Shown: piece by piece, positions 15,443 through 22,672 of the stretch
Layout of the letters: every line of letters begins with the position of its first letter
How positions within the stretch are numbered: position 1 is the stretch's first letter
Assembly: GCA_964621455.1 (NCBI GenBank)
Contig: CAZULW010000001.1
Coordinates: 1 to 64,000, forward strand
Source of the DNA: G020354025 sp964621455
GTDB lineage: Bacteria > Fidelibacterota > Marinisomatia > SCGC-AAA003-L08 > TS1B11
Direction: 5' to 3'
Length of the DNA stretch: 64,000 bases
Program-made: the position numbers and the translations under genes
Notes under the pieces: generated by a model
Database searches by the model: none
What the model was told of the DNA's origin: nothing
Seen by the model: the letters and a program-made list of their open reading frames with translations, nothing else

Positions 15443-16789
15443 TCAACAATTTCGATCCCAATTAACTGGTGCCCGCCCTATAGAGATATATGTGAAACCG
15501 CGCTCGAGAAGGTAGTCGGGGTCGAATTGATTGCGACCATCAAAAATCACCGGTTTAACCATCAGTTGCTTCATCCGGACAAAATCAGGCCTGCGAAACT
15601 GGTGCCACTCAGTGATCAGCACCATTGCATCAACACCTTCCAGGCAGCTATACATATCCTGCGCGTATTCCACCGGTAGAGCGTACATTCGATCAAAAGG
15701 CTCTTTGGCTACGGGGTCGTAGGCCCTTATCTTCGCTCCTTCCTTAAGGAGGCCAGCAATGATTTGCGCCGCCGGTGACTCACGGACATCGTCGGTTTCC
15801 GGCTTAAACGATAAGCCCCAAACAGCGAAGGTTTTACCTGCCAAGCCGCCCTGGCCATAATGGTCCTTGATCTTGCTCACCATCTGCCTTGGCCGCTGCT
15901 GGTTCACCTCATCCACCGCCGCAATCACCCGGGAGCTCACTCCCAGCGCCTCGGCAGTTTTAATCAAGGCCCGGACATCTTTGGGGAAGCACGAGCCCCC
16001 GTAACCGACCCCAGCGAACAGGAATCGGCGACCGATACGCTCATCGCTCCCGATTCCAGCACGGACGTGATCTACGTTGGCACCCGTGGCTTCACAAATC
16101 GCAGCCATTTCGTTCATAAAGGAGATGCGGGTAGCCAGCATAGCATTAGCGGCGTATTTGGTCAATTCCGCCGAGGCGACATCCATAAAGAGGATGCGTT
16201 GTTCATTCGTACGACAGAAGGGATCGTACAAAGCCTGCATGCGCTCTCTGGCATTGGGACAATCTATGCCGATGACAATACGATCCGGGTTCAGGAAATC
16301 GGAAATCGCTTTGCCTTCTTTCAGGAACTCAGGATTGGATACGACGTCAAAAGTCAGGTCCAGGCCGCGTTTTTTCAGGACCTCCTTGATAGTCGCCTTA
16401 ACTTTTTTCGTCGTCCCCACAGGGACAGTGGACTTGGTAATGATAATGCGGTATCCGTCCAGTGCCTCCCCGATGCGGCGGGCCACATCCAGGACGTGCT
16501 GCACATCCGCGCTCCCCTCTTCATCCATGGGCGTTCCCACAACGATAAAGACAAATTCGCCGGCCCTCACGGCCTCAGAAGTGCTGTCGCTAAATGACAG
16601 CCGCCCTTCATTCACGTTACGGTCTACCAGCTCCTTCAGACCGGGTTCGTAGAGCGGTAGTCTGCCCTGTCCAAGCAGATCAATTTTTTCACGGTCGACA
16701 TCTACACACAAGACGTTGTTGCCCATGTGGGCAAAGCAGGCACCGGTAACCAGACCCACATACCCGGTTCCAATAACAGATATCTTCAT
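15443..16789 (-). CDS. ugd: UDP-glucose 6-dehydrogenase
   Basis: A 448-residue protein, the usual length for the family. It oxidises UDP-glucose to UDP-glucuronate with NAD+. Visible are the N-terminal Rossmann motif (ISVIGTGYVGLVTG), VGTPMDEEG, STVPVGTT and NPEFLKEG. The catalytic cysteine lies in GVGYGGSCFPKD (about residue 264), and the C-terminal nucleotide-binding lobe has VWGLSFKPETDDVRESPA. It is cytosolic and supplies glucuronate for surface polysaccharide, matching the nearby export protein and epimerase. ATG 16789 is the only sensible start. Confidence 0.95.
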   Translation of the reverse strand: MKISVIGTGYVGLVTGACFAHMGNNVLCVDVDREKIDLLGQGRLPLYEPGLKELVDRNVNEGRLSFSDSTSEAVRAGEFVFIVVGTPMDEEGSADVQHVLDVARRIGEALDGYRIIITKSTVPVGTTKKVKATIKEVLKKRGLDLTFDVVSNPEFLKEGKAISDFLNPDRIVIGIDCPNARERMQALYDPFCRTNEQRILFMDVASAELTKYAANAMLATRISFMNEMAAICEATGANVDHVRAGIGSDERIGRRFLFAGVGYGGSCFPKDVRALIKTAEALGVSSRVIAAVDEVNQQRPRQMVSKIKDHYGQGGLAGKTFAVWGLSFKPETDDVRESPAAQIIAGLLKEGAKIRAYDPVAKEPFDRMYALPVEYAQDMYSCLEGVDAMVLITEWHQFRRPDFVRMKQLMVKPVIFDGRNQFDPDYLLERGFTYISIGRAPVNWDRNC

Positions 16790-17436
16790 AGCGCTGCCGT
16801 CATTTTTATGGTGTCAATCTTTATGGTTGTACATGCTGGAAAGCCACCGCCAGCCCCAGCACGAAAAAGACGGAGGTATCCGGGTTGCCAAATTGAAATA
16901 ATCCCTGTCCCCTCCGGAGTAATTGCTGTCCTTTGCGTTAATTTATTTTTCCAGGCCCTTTTCGGACGCGCCCAGTCCTCAGTACCCCGGTGTAGTGACC
17001 TCCGGGCGGCTTAATTTAATCATTCGAGCCGGGAACCGCACATACTCTGGCGCACAGCGCCATACCTATCTTCCAGCGACCAGTAATGCGCGATAAGGCC
17101 AAAAGGAAGGTCAGGAATATCCGCCTTCGCGGAAGTATGTTCCCGGTGGGTAGTGGTCTATTGTGGGTTCCGCTCCCTTAAAGTGGTCACCCTCTGCGTC
17201 TGGATACTTGCCCTGTACAACCGGCTCTGACAGGTCAATGGAATGGAAGGCAAGTAGCAGGACCGGCAATCGCAGCCCATTCCAGAGAGGTTAGCTCACG
17301 GGGACATGGAGGGGCCTTAATACTGGCGTTTAGTCCCCCAAGCCAACTCACAATCCCCGCCTGCGGCGGGATCGAAGGCTCGCCGTAGGCTACGCCGAGG
17401 CCCCCCGGCACGCGTCCAGACAATCGCTCCAAACTT
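16790..17436. other. Long intergenic region without genes
   Basis: About 650 nt upstream of ugd with no supported coding frame. It contains one copy of a dispersed palindromic repeat (17375-17402) and otherwise unremarkable mixed sequence. Presumably it includes the ugd promoter near 16800-16900. Confidence 0.35.
17375..17402. repeat. Dispersed palindromic repeat, copy 1
   Basis: The core ggctcgccgtaggctacgcc followed by gaggcc is an imperfect palindrome. Related copies lie at 21412-21443 (inside a coding sequence) and 24810-24839 (intergenic). It looks like a small REP-like element. Confidence 0.6.
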
Positions 17437-17473
17437 AAAACCCCCTGCCCGGATTTCTCCTGACAGAGGGTTT
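17437..17473 (-). terminator. Terminator of the tRNA-Met gene
   Basis: On the minus strand AAACCCTCTG pairs with CAGGGGGTTT (9 of 10) and is followed by TTTT. It lies about 50 nt past the tRNA 3' end. Confidence 0.55.
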
Positions 17474-17524
17474 AATCTTACTGTAGCGGTGGCCTGCCCC
17501 GCGTAGTCCGCCGGTTGGCGGATG

Positions 17525-17598
17525 TAGCGGTGGAGGGACTCGAACCCCCGACACGCGGATTATGATTCCGCTGCTCTAACCAACTGAGCTACACCGCC
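17525..17598 (-). tRNA. tRNA-Met (CAU, elongator)
   Basis: A 74-nt cloverleaf: acceptor GGCGGTG pairs with CACCGCT (with a G1-U72 wobble), D-arm AGCTCAGTTGGTTAGAGC, anticodon stem GCGGA/TCCGC with loop ATCATAA (CAU) and T-arm GGGGGTTCGAGTCCCTC. The acceptor has G4-C69 and G5-C68, not the C4-G69/C5-G68 pairs of tRNA-Ile2. It also lacks the three G-C pairs at the base of the anticodon stem (GGG/CCC) typical of initiator tRNA, so elongator Met is the best call. CCA is not encoded. Confidence 0.85.
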
Positions 17599-17674
17599 CG
17601 TAGGGCAATGCCCGAGGGCACCGCGGCAAGAAATTTACCGCTTTGGCAGGGGGCGTGGCAACGGCGGCCTCATT

Positions 17675-18040
17675 TCAAGTGCCGTAACGCATCCGGGCGC
17701 CGGTTTTAAGGGACATCATGATTTCCTCTGGATTGAGCTCCTTAGGGAAGTAGGTGCCGGAAATGTTCGCGCCGCCGATACTGGCCCCTTCAAGGTTACA
17801 GCGGGCCAGATTCAGCCCGCCGAAGTTGGTCTGACGAAAATAGCAGTTTGAGAAGTCGATACCATCGGTTTCTATCCCTCGCAAGTCAATGCCGCGAAAA
17901 TCCAGGCCGGACAGATCGCACTTTTCCCCATTCTGACGCAGGGCATTGAATTCTTCGATCTCTTCATCGCGGAGCAGCAGATACATCCTATCGTCACTTA
18001 TCCTGGGGGACTCTTTTGTTAAAACCATTCCTCTTCTCAT
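17675..18040 (-). CDS. Pentapeptide-repeat protein
   Basis: A 121-residue protein with a short N-terminal region containing an acidic helix (MYLLLRDEEIEEFNAL). From about residue 40 to 95 come pentapeptide repeats of the A(D/N)LXX type (CDLSG LDFRG IDLRG IETDG IDFSN CYFRQ TNFGG LNLAR CNLEG ASIGG ANISG). These fold as a right-handed quadrilateral beta helix. About eleven repeats are present, making a short helix of under three turns. The C-terminal tail is charged. The ATG at 18040 follows gagagga. The family ranges from DNA-gyrase protection to unknown roles, and this short member gives no clue to its partner. Confidence 0.8.
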   Translation of the reverse strand: MRRGMVLTKESPRISDDRMYLLLRDEEIEEFNALRQNGEKCDLSGLDFRGIDLRGIETDGIDFSNCYFRQTNFGGLNLARCNLEGASIGGANISGTYFPKELNPEEIMMSLKTGARMRYGT

Positions 18041-18288
18041 TTCTGTTTCCTCTCAGCTTTCAGGGTCTATCAGGTTACAGGAAAGTCATCATTTCAGGTA
18101 TTAAAAGTAAGCGTGTGTTCATCGCGACTGCAAATGGAATCCACACGGCTCTTCCCCCAGGAAATAATGCCTCTGATCAAATGCATTGGCTCAGGGACAG
18201 AGAATAGCCGGTAGAAGGCTTAACTACCCGTCCTTCGGCCCGGCTCAGGCTTCGTCATGAGCGCCCTTCGTCCCACTCAGGGCGGAGC

Positions 18289-19779
18289 TCAGCCGGACGG
18301 ACGGGCGCGATCCAGGATCAGCTGCGTCACCAGCCGGACGGCCACACCCGAGCCGCCGCCGGGGGTGTAGGGCTGGTCCTTGTCCTGCCAGGCGGTGCCG
18401 GCGATGTCCAGGTGCGCCCAGGGGGTGTCTCCCACGAACTCCTGCAGGAAAACGCCGCCGGCCACCGTTCCCGCCAGCCGGTCCTGGCCTACGTTCTTAA
18501 CGTCCGCTACCTTGGACTTGATGTCTTCGGAGTACTCCTCCCACATGGGCAGCTGCCAGACCCGCTCACCGGTCTTCTCCGAGGCCCGCTTGACTTCCTC
18601 GATGAGCTCGTCGTTGTTGCCCATCAGGCCGCTGGCCCGGTGTCCCAGGGCGATCAGCACAGCCCCGGTCAGGGTAGCGAAGTCCAGAATAGCAGTTGGC
18701 TTGTATTTGTCCACTACATAAGAGAGGGCGTCGGCCAGGATCAGGCGGCCCTCGGCGTCGGTATTGACCACCTCGATAGTCTTGCCGTTGTAGGCCTTGA
18801 CGATGTCGCCCGGCTTCTGGGCGCTGCCGCCCAGCAGGTTCTCCGTGCTGGGGATAGCGGCTACAATATTGATCTTCGGCTGAAGTTGGGCCACAGCCCA
18901 CATGACACCCAGCACAGCGGCGGCGCCGCTCATGTCGAACTTCATCTCGTCCATCTTCTTGGAGGGCTTGATGCAGATGCCCCCGGCATCGAAGGTAAGA
19001 CCCTTGCCCACCAGAGCCAGGGGCGCCTCGCCGCTTTTGCCCCCGGTGTACTCGATGACGATAAACTTGGGCGGCTGGTCGGTGCCGGCGGCCACACCGG
19101 CCAGGGCTCCCATGCCCATATCAGTGAACTGCTTCCGGTCGAAAACGGTGCAGGTCGTATTGGGTGCTTTGGCGATGCGCCGGGCTTCTGCCGCCAGACG
19201 GGAGGGAGTGGCAACGTTAGAGGGATGGTTCTGCAGGTCACGGGCCAGGCATACGCTCGAACCCAGGATAATGCCCCGGTCCAGGCCAGCCCTGGAAACC
19301 GGGCCGTAGAGCGTCAGGCTCTCCAGCTCGCGGGCGTCATCCTCGGGCTTCTTGTGATCCAGGAAGTGGTAGGAACCCAGGATCAGCCCCTCGGCCAGGG
19401 CCTGGGTGTGCTCATCCTCAGTCAGGCCACATTCGAAGACCAGCAGCCCGCAGCCGGCCAGGTTGTGTTTCCGGGCCAGGCCCACCGCCCAGCCCGCAGC
19501 CTGACGGGCCACGTCGGTCGAAAACTCCTTCTCCTCGCCCAGGCCCACCAACGCCACCCGGGCCAGGGGGCCGTCGTTGTGCAGCAGCAGGCGGTCGCCC
19601 TTCTTGCCCTTGAAATCCTTGCGCTCCAGCACCCTGAATATCAGCCCGCCCAGGGCCTCGTCCACCGGCTGGTGGCTATCCTGCAGGCCCTTGTCCTTGA
19701 AAAGGCCCAGGGCCAGGAAGTCGATGGGCTGGGTGAAATCGGGCTGGGGGATATGGTTGACTTGCTTGATATAAGACAT
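18289..19779 (-). CDS. pepA: Leucyl aminopeptidase (M17, cytosol aminopeptidase)
   Basis: A 496-residue enzyme of normal length. The N-terminal macro-like domain covers about 1-160. The catalytic domain has GLTFDAGGICIKPSKKMDEMKFDMSG metal-ligand segments and the M17 signature NTDAEGRL (about residue 339), followed by ATLTGAVLIALG and a C-terminal GTAWQD. It removes N-terminal amino acids from peptides in the cytosol with two metal ions and usually forms hexamers. It is monocistronic by spacing. A long frame on the opposite strand is a shadow caused by its high GC content. Confidence 0.95.
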   Translation of the reverse strand: MSYIKQVNHIPQPDFTQPIDFLALGLFKDKGLQDSHQPVDEALGGLIFRVLERKDFKGKKGDRLLLHNDGPLARVALVGLGEEKEFSTDVARQAAGWAVGLARKHNLAGCGLLVFECGLTEDEHTQALAEGLILGSYHFLDHKKPEDDARELESLTLYGPVSRAGLDRGIILGSSVCLARDLQNHPSNVATPSRLAAEARRIAKAPNTTCTVFDRKQFTDMGMGALAGVAAGTDQPPKFIVIEYTGGKSGEAPLALVGKGLTFDAGGICIKPSKKMDEMKFDMSGAAAVLGVMWAVAQLQPKINIVAAIPSTENLLGGSAQKPGDIVKAYNGKTIEVVNTDAEGRLILADALSYVVDKYKPTAILDFATLTGAVLIALGHRASGLMGNNDELIEEVKRASEKTGERVWQLPMWEEYSEDIKSKVADVKNVGQDRLAGTVAGGVFLQEFVGDTPWAHLDIAGTAWQDKDQPYTPGGGSGVAVRLVTQLILDRARPSG

Positions 19780-19868
19780 GGATCTTTTTCCTTACTTGAA
19801 GAATCGGAGACTGTTGACGGAAACTAACGAGAAATTACGATGCAGGAGAAAGTGAGGGTAGGCTACTG

Positions 19869-19979
19869 TTATAAGGCCACTCCCGCATAGACCCCCGCCA
19901 CCCGGCCTGCCCGGCGATGAGACGGGAACACCCGGCGGCGCTTGAGCTCGGAGAGGAAGGCGGAGAGTTGTGAAGCCAT
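19869..19979 (-). pseudogene. N-terminal remnant of a second TPR/FlgO-like membrane protein
   Basis: A 36-residue frame opening MASQLSAFLSELKRRRVF and closing AGVYAGVAL-stop. It matches the start of the neighbouring 591-residue protein (FFSELKRRRVF, VVYAGVAF), including at nucleotide level (a shared block ggcggcgcttgagctcggag on the plus strand). The middle is scrambled and everything after the first membrane helix is missing. It begins 5 nt after the stop of the intact gene with a gagg-type ribosome-binding site, so it looks like the leftover 5' end of a tandem paralogue lost by deletion. Confidence 0.75.
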
Positions 19980-19984
19980 ATCCC

Positions 19985-21760
19985 TCACTCCGGGAAGTTC
20001 ATCCGGCGCAGCAGGTCGGCGAAACGGGGATCGTCGCGGATAGTATTGTAAAAAAAGTCTACCTTAAGAGTGGCCATCCAGCCCGCGTGTGTCTCGTACC
20101 CCTCCTCCAGCAAGGCAAAGGCCTGGTCTTTGTCGCCTAGACCGATGTAGATCCAGGACCGTGAGACCGGTGAGACATATCGCCCTCTCGCAGATCGCTC
20201 GTCCAACTGTTTAAGCAACTTTCGCGCTTCGGCCCTGCGTCCAAGCCGGCCATAAAGGTATCCGAGAAATCCTATCTCATCACTCACGTCTTCCCCTAAA
20301 TGGGTCATCGATGTTTGCAGTGGTGGAATAGCTTCTTCATACATTTCTTGATTTGCGTAGGCGAGAGCGAGCATCCAGTGACCCCATGGATAGTCGGAGT
20401 CAATAGCAATAATATTCTCGCTCTGATGAATAGCCTCATCATGATGCCCTGCCCGTGACAGAAGCCAAGCTAACGTGTGCTGTGCCAATAAGGAATAGGG
20501 ATCAAGTTCAAGGGCATTTCTGGCATGCGCAATGGCTTCGTTATGTCGTCTCGCATGCGATAAGTAATATGCATAGAATTGATGAGCGTCCCTGCTGCTG
20601 GGATTTATTTCCAGCGCATGTTTGAATTCCCTTTCTGCACCCGTCCAGTCTAAATCAAAAGATATTTTAATAAATGCCAGCGAGGTGTGCGCCTCGGCCA
20701 GTCCTTCATCTAGCGCCAATGCCTCTTCTGCCGCGGCTCGCGCTTTGGGCCAGGTGTCTTCCGGAGGATCAATGTTGGCGGCTGATAGAAACGTATAGGC
20801 ATCAGCTAGGCCGGAGTAGCCCAGGGCGTAGATCGAGTCTATTTCAATCGACTGCTTGAAGTACTCAATGGCCCGCCTTAGATCCGCCTCTTGCGCCTTG
20901 TTATAGTAGTGCCGCCCCAGTAGATAAGCTTCGTAGGCTGCCGGGTCTACCGGGTGGCCCGCCGCTAGCCGAGCCTCCTCTTCCGGTGTCAGCGTAACCT
21001 TGATCTCTTTCGCAATCGCCCGCGCCACCTCGCTGTGCAGCTCCAGCACATCCCGCAGGTCACGGGTGTAGTCATCCGTCCACAGGTGGCGCTCGGGCGC
21101 CGTTCCCATAAGCTGGGCCGTGATCTTCACCCGGTCACCAACCCGCAGCACCGATCCCTCCACCACCGCATTGACGCCCAGCTCCCGGGCGATCTCCGGC
21201 AGGAGCTTATCGGTGTCCTTGTAGTGCATAGCTGAGGTTCGGGAGATCACCCGCAGGGCGCTTATCTTGCCCAGCTCGGAGATGAGCGCCTCGTGCATGC
21301 CATCCACGAAGTACTCCTGCTCCGGGTCGTTCATGAGGTTTTCCAGGGGCAGCACCGCTATGGCATTGATTGGCCCTGGCTGTTTTCCCTTAGATAGATA
21401 CGACCAGACTGCCAGGCTCGCCGTGGCGGCTACGCCGAGGCCTGCCACTGCCGCTACAATAGCCAGGGTCTTATTGCCGATAAGTGGGCGGTGCGCTGCC
21501 TTGGCCTCTTCCGGCCCCTTGGTCTTCGCCCGTACTACCCCCTGCTCGGTAATGTCAAACGCCCAGGCCATACCGACGGCGATGAAAAAGCCCAGGAGCA
21601 GTAAGACCACCACGGCGCTGCTGAACCAGTCGGGCACATGCAGGGCGGGAAAAGTAAAATCGGCGACCTGAAAAACGATGAAAGCCACGCCCGCGTATAC
21701 CACCGCCACCCGGAAGACCCGGCGGCGCTTGAGCTCGGAGAAGAAGTTCTGTACCTTCAC
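19985..21760 (-). CDS. Membrane-anchored TPR protein with FlgO/TolB-like domain
   Basis: A 591-residue protein from GTG 21760. It starts with the FFSELKRRRVFRVAVVYAGVAF segment and has membrane helices at about 18-36, 44-64 and 95-115. A FlgO/TolB-N-like domain follows (about 130-265: IAVLPLENLMNDPEQEYFVDGM, SRTSAMHYK, VVEGSVLRVGDRVKITAQL). TPR repeats fill about 270-560 (IEYFKQSIEIDSIYALGYSGLADAY and others). In many bacteria this architecture is found behind an adenylate-cyclase or OmpR-type domain; here no such domain is present. It is likely a scaffold or sensor at the inner membrane. A dispersed palindromic repeat lies within the coding sequence for the third helix. A truncated paralogue sits just downstream. 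Confidence 0.8.
   Translation of the reverse strand: MKVQNFFSELKRRRVFRVAVVYAGVAFIVFQVADFTFPALHVPDWFSSAVVVLLLLGFFIAVGMAWAFDITEQGVVRAKTKGPEEAKAAHRPLIGNKTLAIVAAVAGLGVAATASLAVWSYLSKGKQPGPINAIAVLPLENLMNDPEQEYFVDGMHEALISELGKISALRVISRTSAMHYKDTDKLLPEIARELGVNAVVEGSVLRVGDRVKITAQLMGTAPERHLWTDDYTRDLRDVLELHSEVARAIAKEIKVTLTPEEEARLAAGHPVDPAAYEAYLLGRHYYNKAQEADLRRAIEYFKQSIEIDSIYALGYSGLADAYTFLSAANIDPPEDTWPKARAAAEEALALDEGLAEAHTSLAFIKISFDLDWTGAEREFKHALEINPSSRDAHQFYAYYLSHARRHNEAIAHARNALELDPYSLLAQHTLAWLLSRAGHHDEAIHQSENIIAIDSDYPWGHWMLALAYANQEMYEEAIPPLQTSMTHLGEDVSDEIGFLGYLYGRLGRRAEARKLLKQLDERSARGRYVSPVSRSWIYIGLGDKDQAFALLEEGYETHAGWMATLKVDFFYNTIRDDPRFADLLRRMNFPE
21412..21443. repeat. Dispersed palindromic repeat, copy 2 (inside a gene)
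   Basis: caggctcgccgtggcggcta followed by cgccgaggcctg matches the copies at 17375 and 24810. It lies in frame in the gene for the membrane TPR protein and encodes part of the alanine/glycine-rich helix (AVAGLGVAATASLAVW). Confidence 0.55.
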
Positions 21761-21834
21761 GATAAAATCACCCCTACCTGCTTTCCCAGTTGGAGTTGCC
21801 AGGGGAATTTAGACGGCGGGGGGCCGGAAGTCAA

Positions 21835-22188
21835 TCAGGGGCAGCCGGTGTGGCTGGTGGCCATACCGGTTAAGACCGGTTCGCCCTGCTCGTTAAGCAG
21901 GCGCGCCCGCAGGAAATTGACGGTGGTGCCCGGGCGCTCAAGGTAAGCCTGGCCGTAGATGCGGCCTCGGATCGGGCCGAGGCGCTCCAGCGACAGGGAC
22001 GAGAGCTCAGGCAGCAAAGCGGTATCGGAACCCTCATCCAGGGCAGCGCGAAACAGGGCCATCACGAAAGCCATAACCTGATCGTGGCCTTCCGGCCCGG
22101 TCCCGGTCACCTCGATCTCGCCCTCGGCTATACGATCCGCGGGCCGGGTGATGTAGGGGGCCTTCTGATGTGAGGGCGGGTTCACCAC
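21835..22188 (-). CDS. Hot-dog-fold thioesterase-like protein (divergent)
   Basis: The product from GTG 22188 has 117 residues. A ribosome-binding-type ggaagg lies upstream, and a longer reading through the previous gene gives an implausible N-terminus. It has the hot-dog pattern of a long helix (QVMAFVMALFRAAL) and beta strands (GRIYGQAYLERPGTTVNFLRARLLNEQGEPVLTGMA split by turns), but lacks the HGG-type motif. It starts 7 nt after the stop of the PaaI-like gene, so the pair is co-transcribed with fadJ. It may be a non-catalytic partner or acyl-CoA binder. Confidence 0.6.
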   Translation of the reverse strand: MVNPPSHQKAPYITRPADRIAEGEIEVTGTGPEGHDQVMAFVMALFRAALDEGSDTALLPELSSLSLERLGPIRGRIYGQAYLERPGTTVNFLRARLLNEQGEPVLTGMATSHTGCP

Positions 22189-22195
22189 CGGGAAT

Positions 22196-22612
22196 TTAAC
22201 CTTCCGGGCGCAGGATGGTGAAGATCGCCTCGGCGGTGGCGGCCAACCGGCCCTCCCCATCACGCAGCTCGGCCTCGGCGGCCACGTAGAGCTCACCCTT
22301 TTTCACTACCCGGCCCTCGCCGGTCAGGGTGCCCCCCCTTACCGCCTCCAGGAAGTGGGTTGTCATGCTGCTGGTGGCAAAGCGGGCGGCTGGGTCGCCC
22401 AGGCCGGTGTACACCGCGTGGCCCATGAGGGTGTCGAGCACCGTCATGAAAAAGCCACCGTGAGCCGCCCCGGCTATGTTCAGGTGCTGCGGTTGGATCT
22501 TGATCTCAACCACTGTCCGGCCCGGCTCGGGCGAGGTGGTCTGGATACCCAGGTACCCGGTGAAGTAGGTCTCGGGCAGCTTGAAGGGTGCGTCGGGGTG
22601 TTCTTTAGCCAT
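22196..22612 (-). CDS. PaaI-family acyl-CoA thioesterase (hot-dog fold)
   Basis: The ATG at 22612 with ggaag upstream is preferred over an in-frame GTG at 22654. The 138-residue product has the PaaI hot-dog signature: HLNIAGAAHGGFFMTVLDTLMGHAV, with the HGG motif at the start of the central helix, and GEGRVVKKGELYVAAEAEL strands after it. It hydrolyses acyl-CoA thioesters, often aromatic or medium-chain. It lies downstream of fadJ and upstream of the divergent hot-dog gene on the same strand, so it probably tunes CoA release in fatty-acid breakdown. The substrate is not determinable. Confidence 0.85.
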   Translation of the reverse strand: MAKEHPDAPFKLPETYFTGYLGIQTTSPEPGRTVVEIKIQPQHLNIAGAAHGGFFMTVLDTLMGHAVYTGLGDPAARFATSSMTTHFLEAVRGGTLTGEGRVVKKGELYVAAEAELRDGEGRLAATAEAIFTILRPEG

Positions 22613-22672
22613 CTTCTTTACTTCCGCGATAGGGCCATAGCAAGGGCCGGCCACCGGGCCTTTGATGGAACC

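Noticed and set aside
18412..19827. 471-residue plus-strand frame opposite pepA
   Set aside because: It mirrors the leucyl aminopeptidase gene, which has clear family motifs; the opposite frame is an artefact of high GC codon positions.
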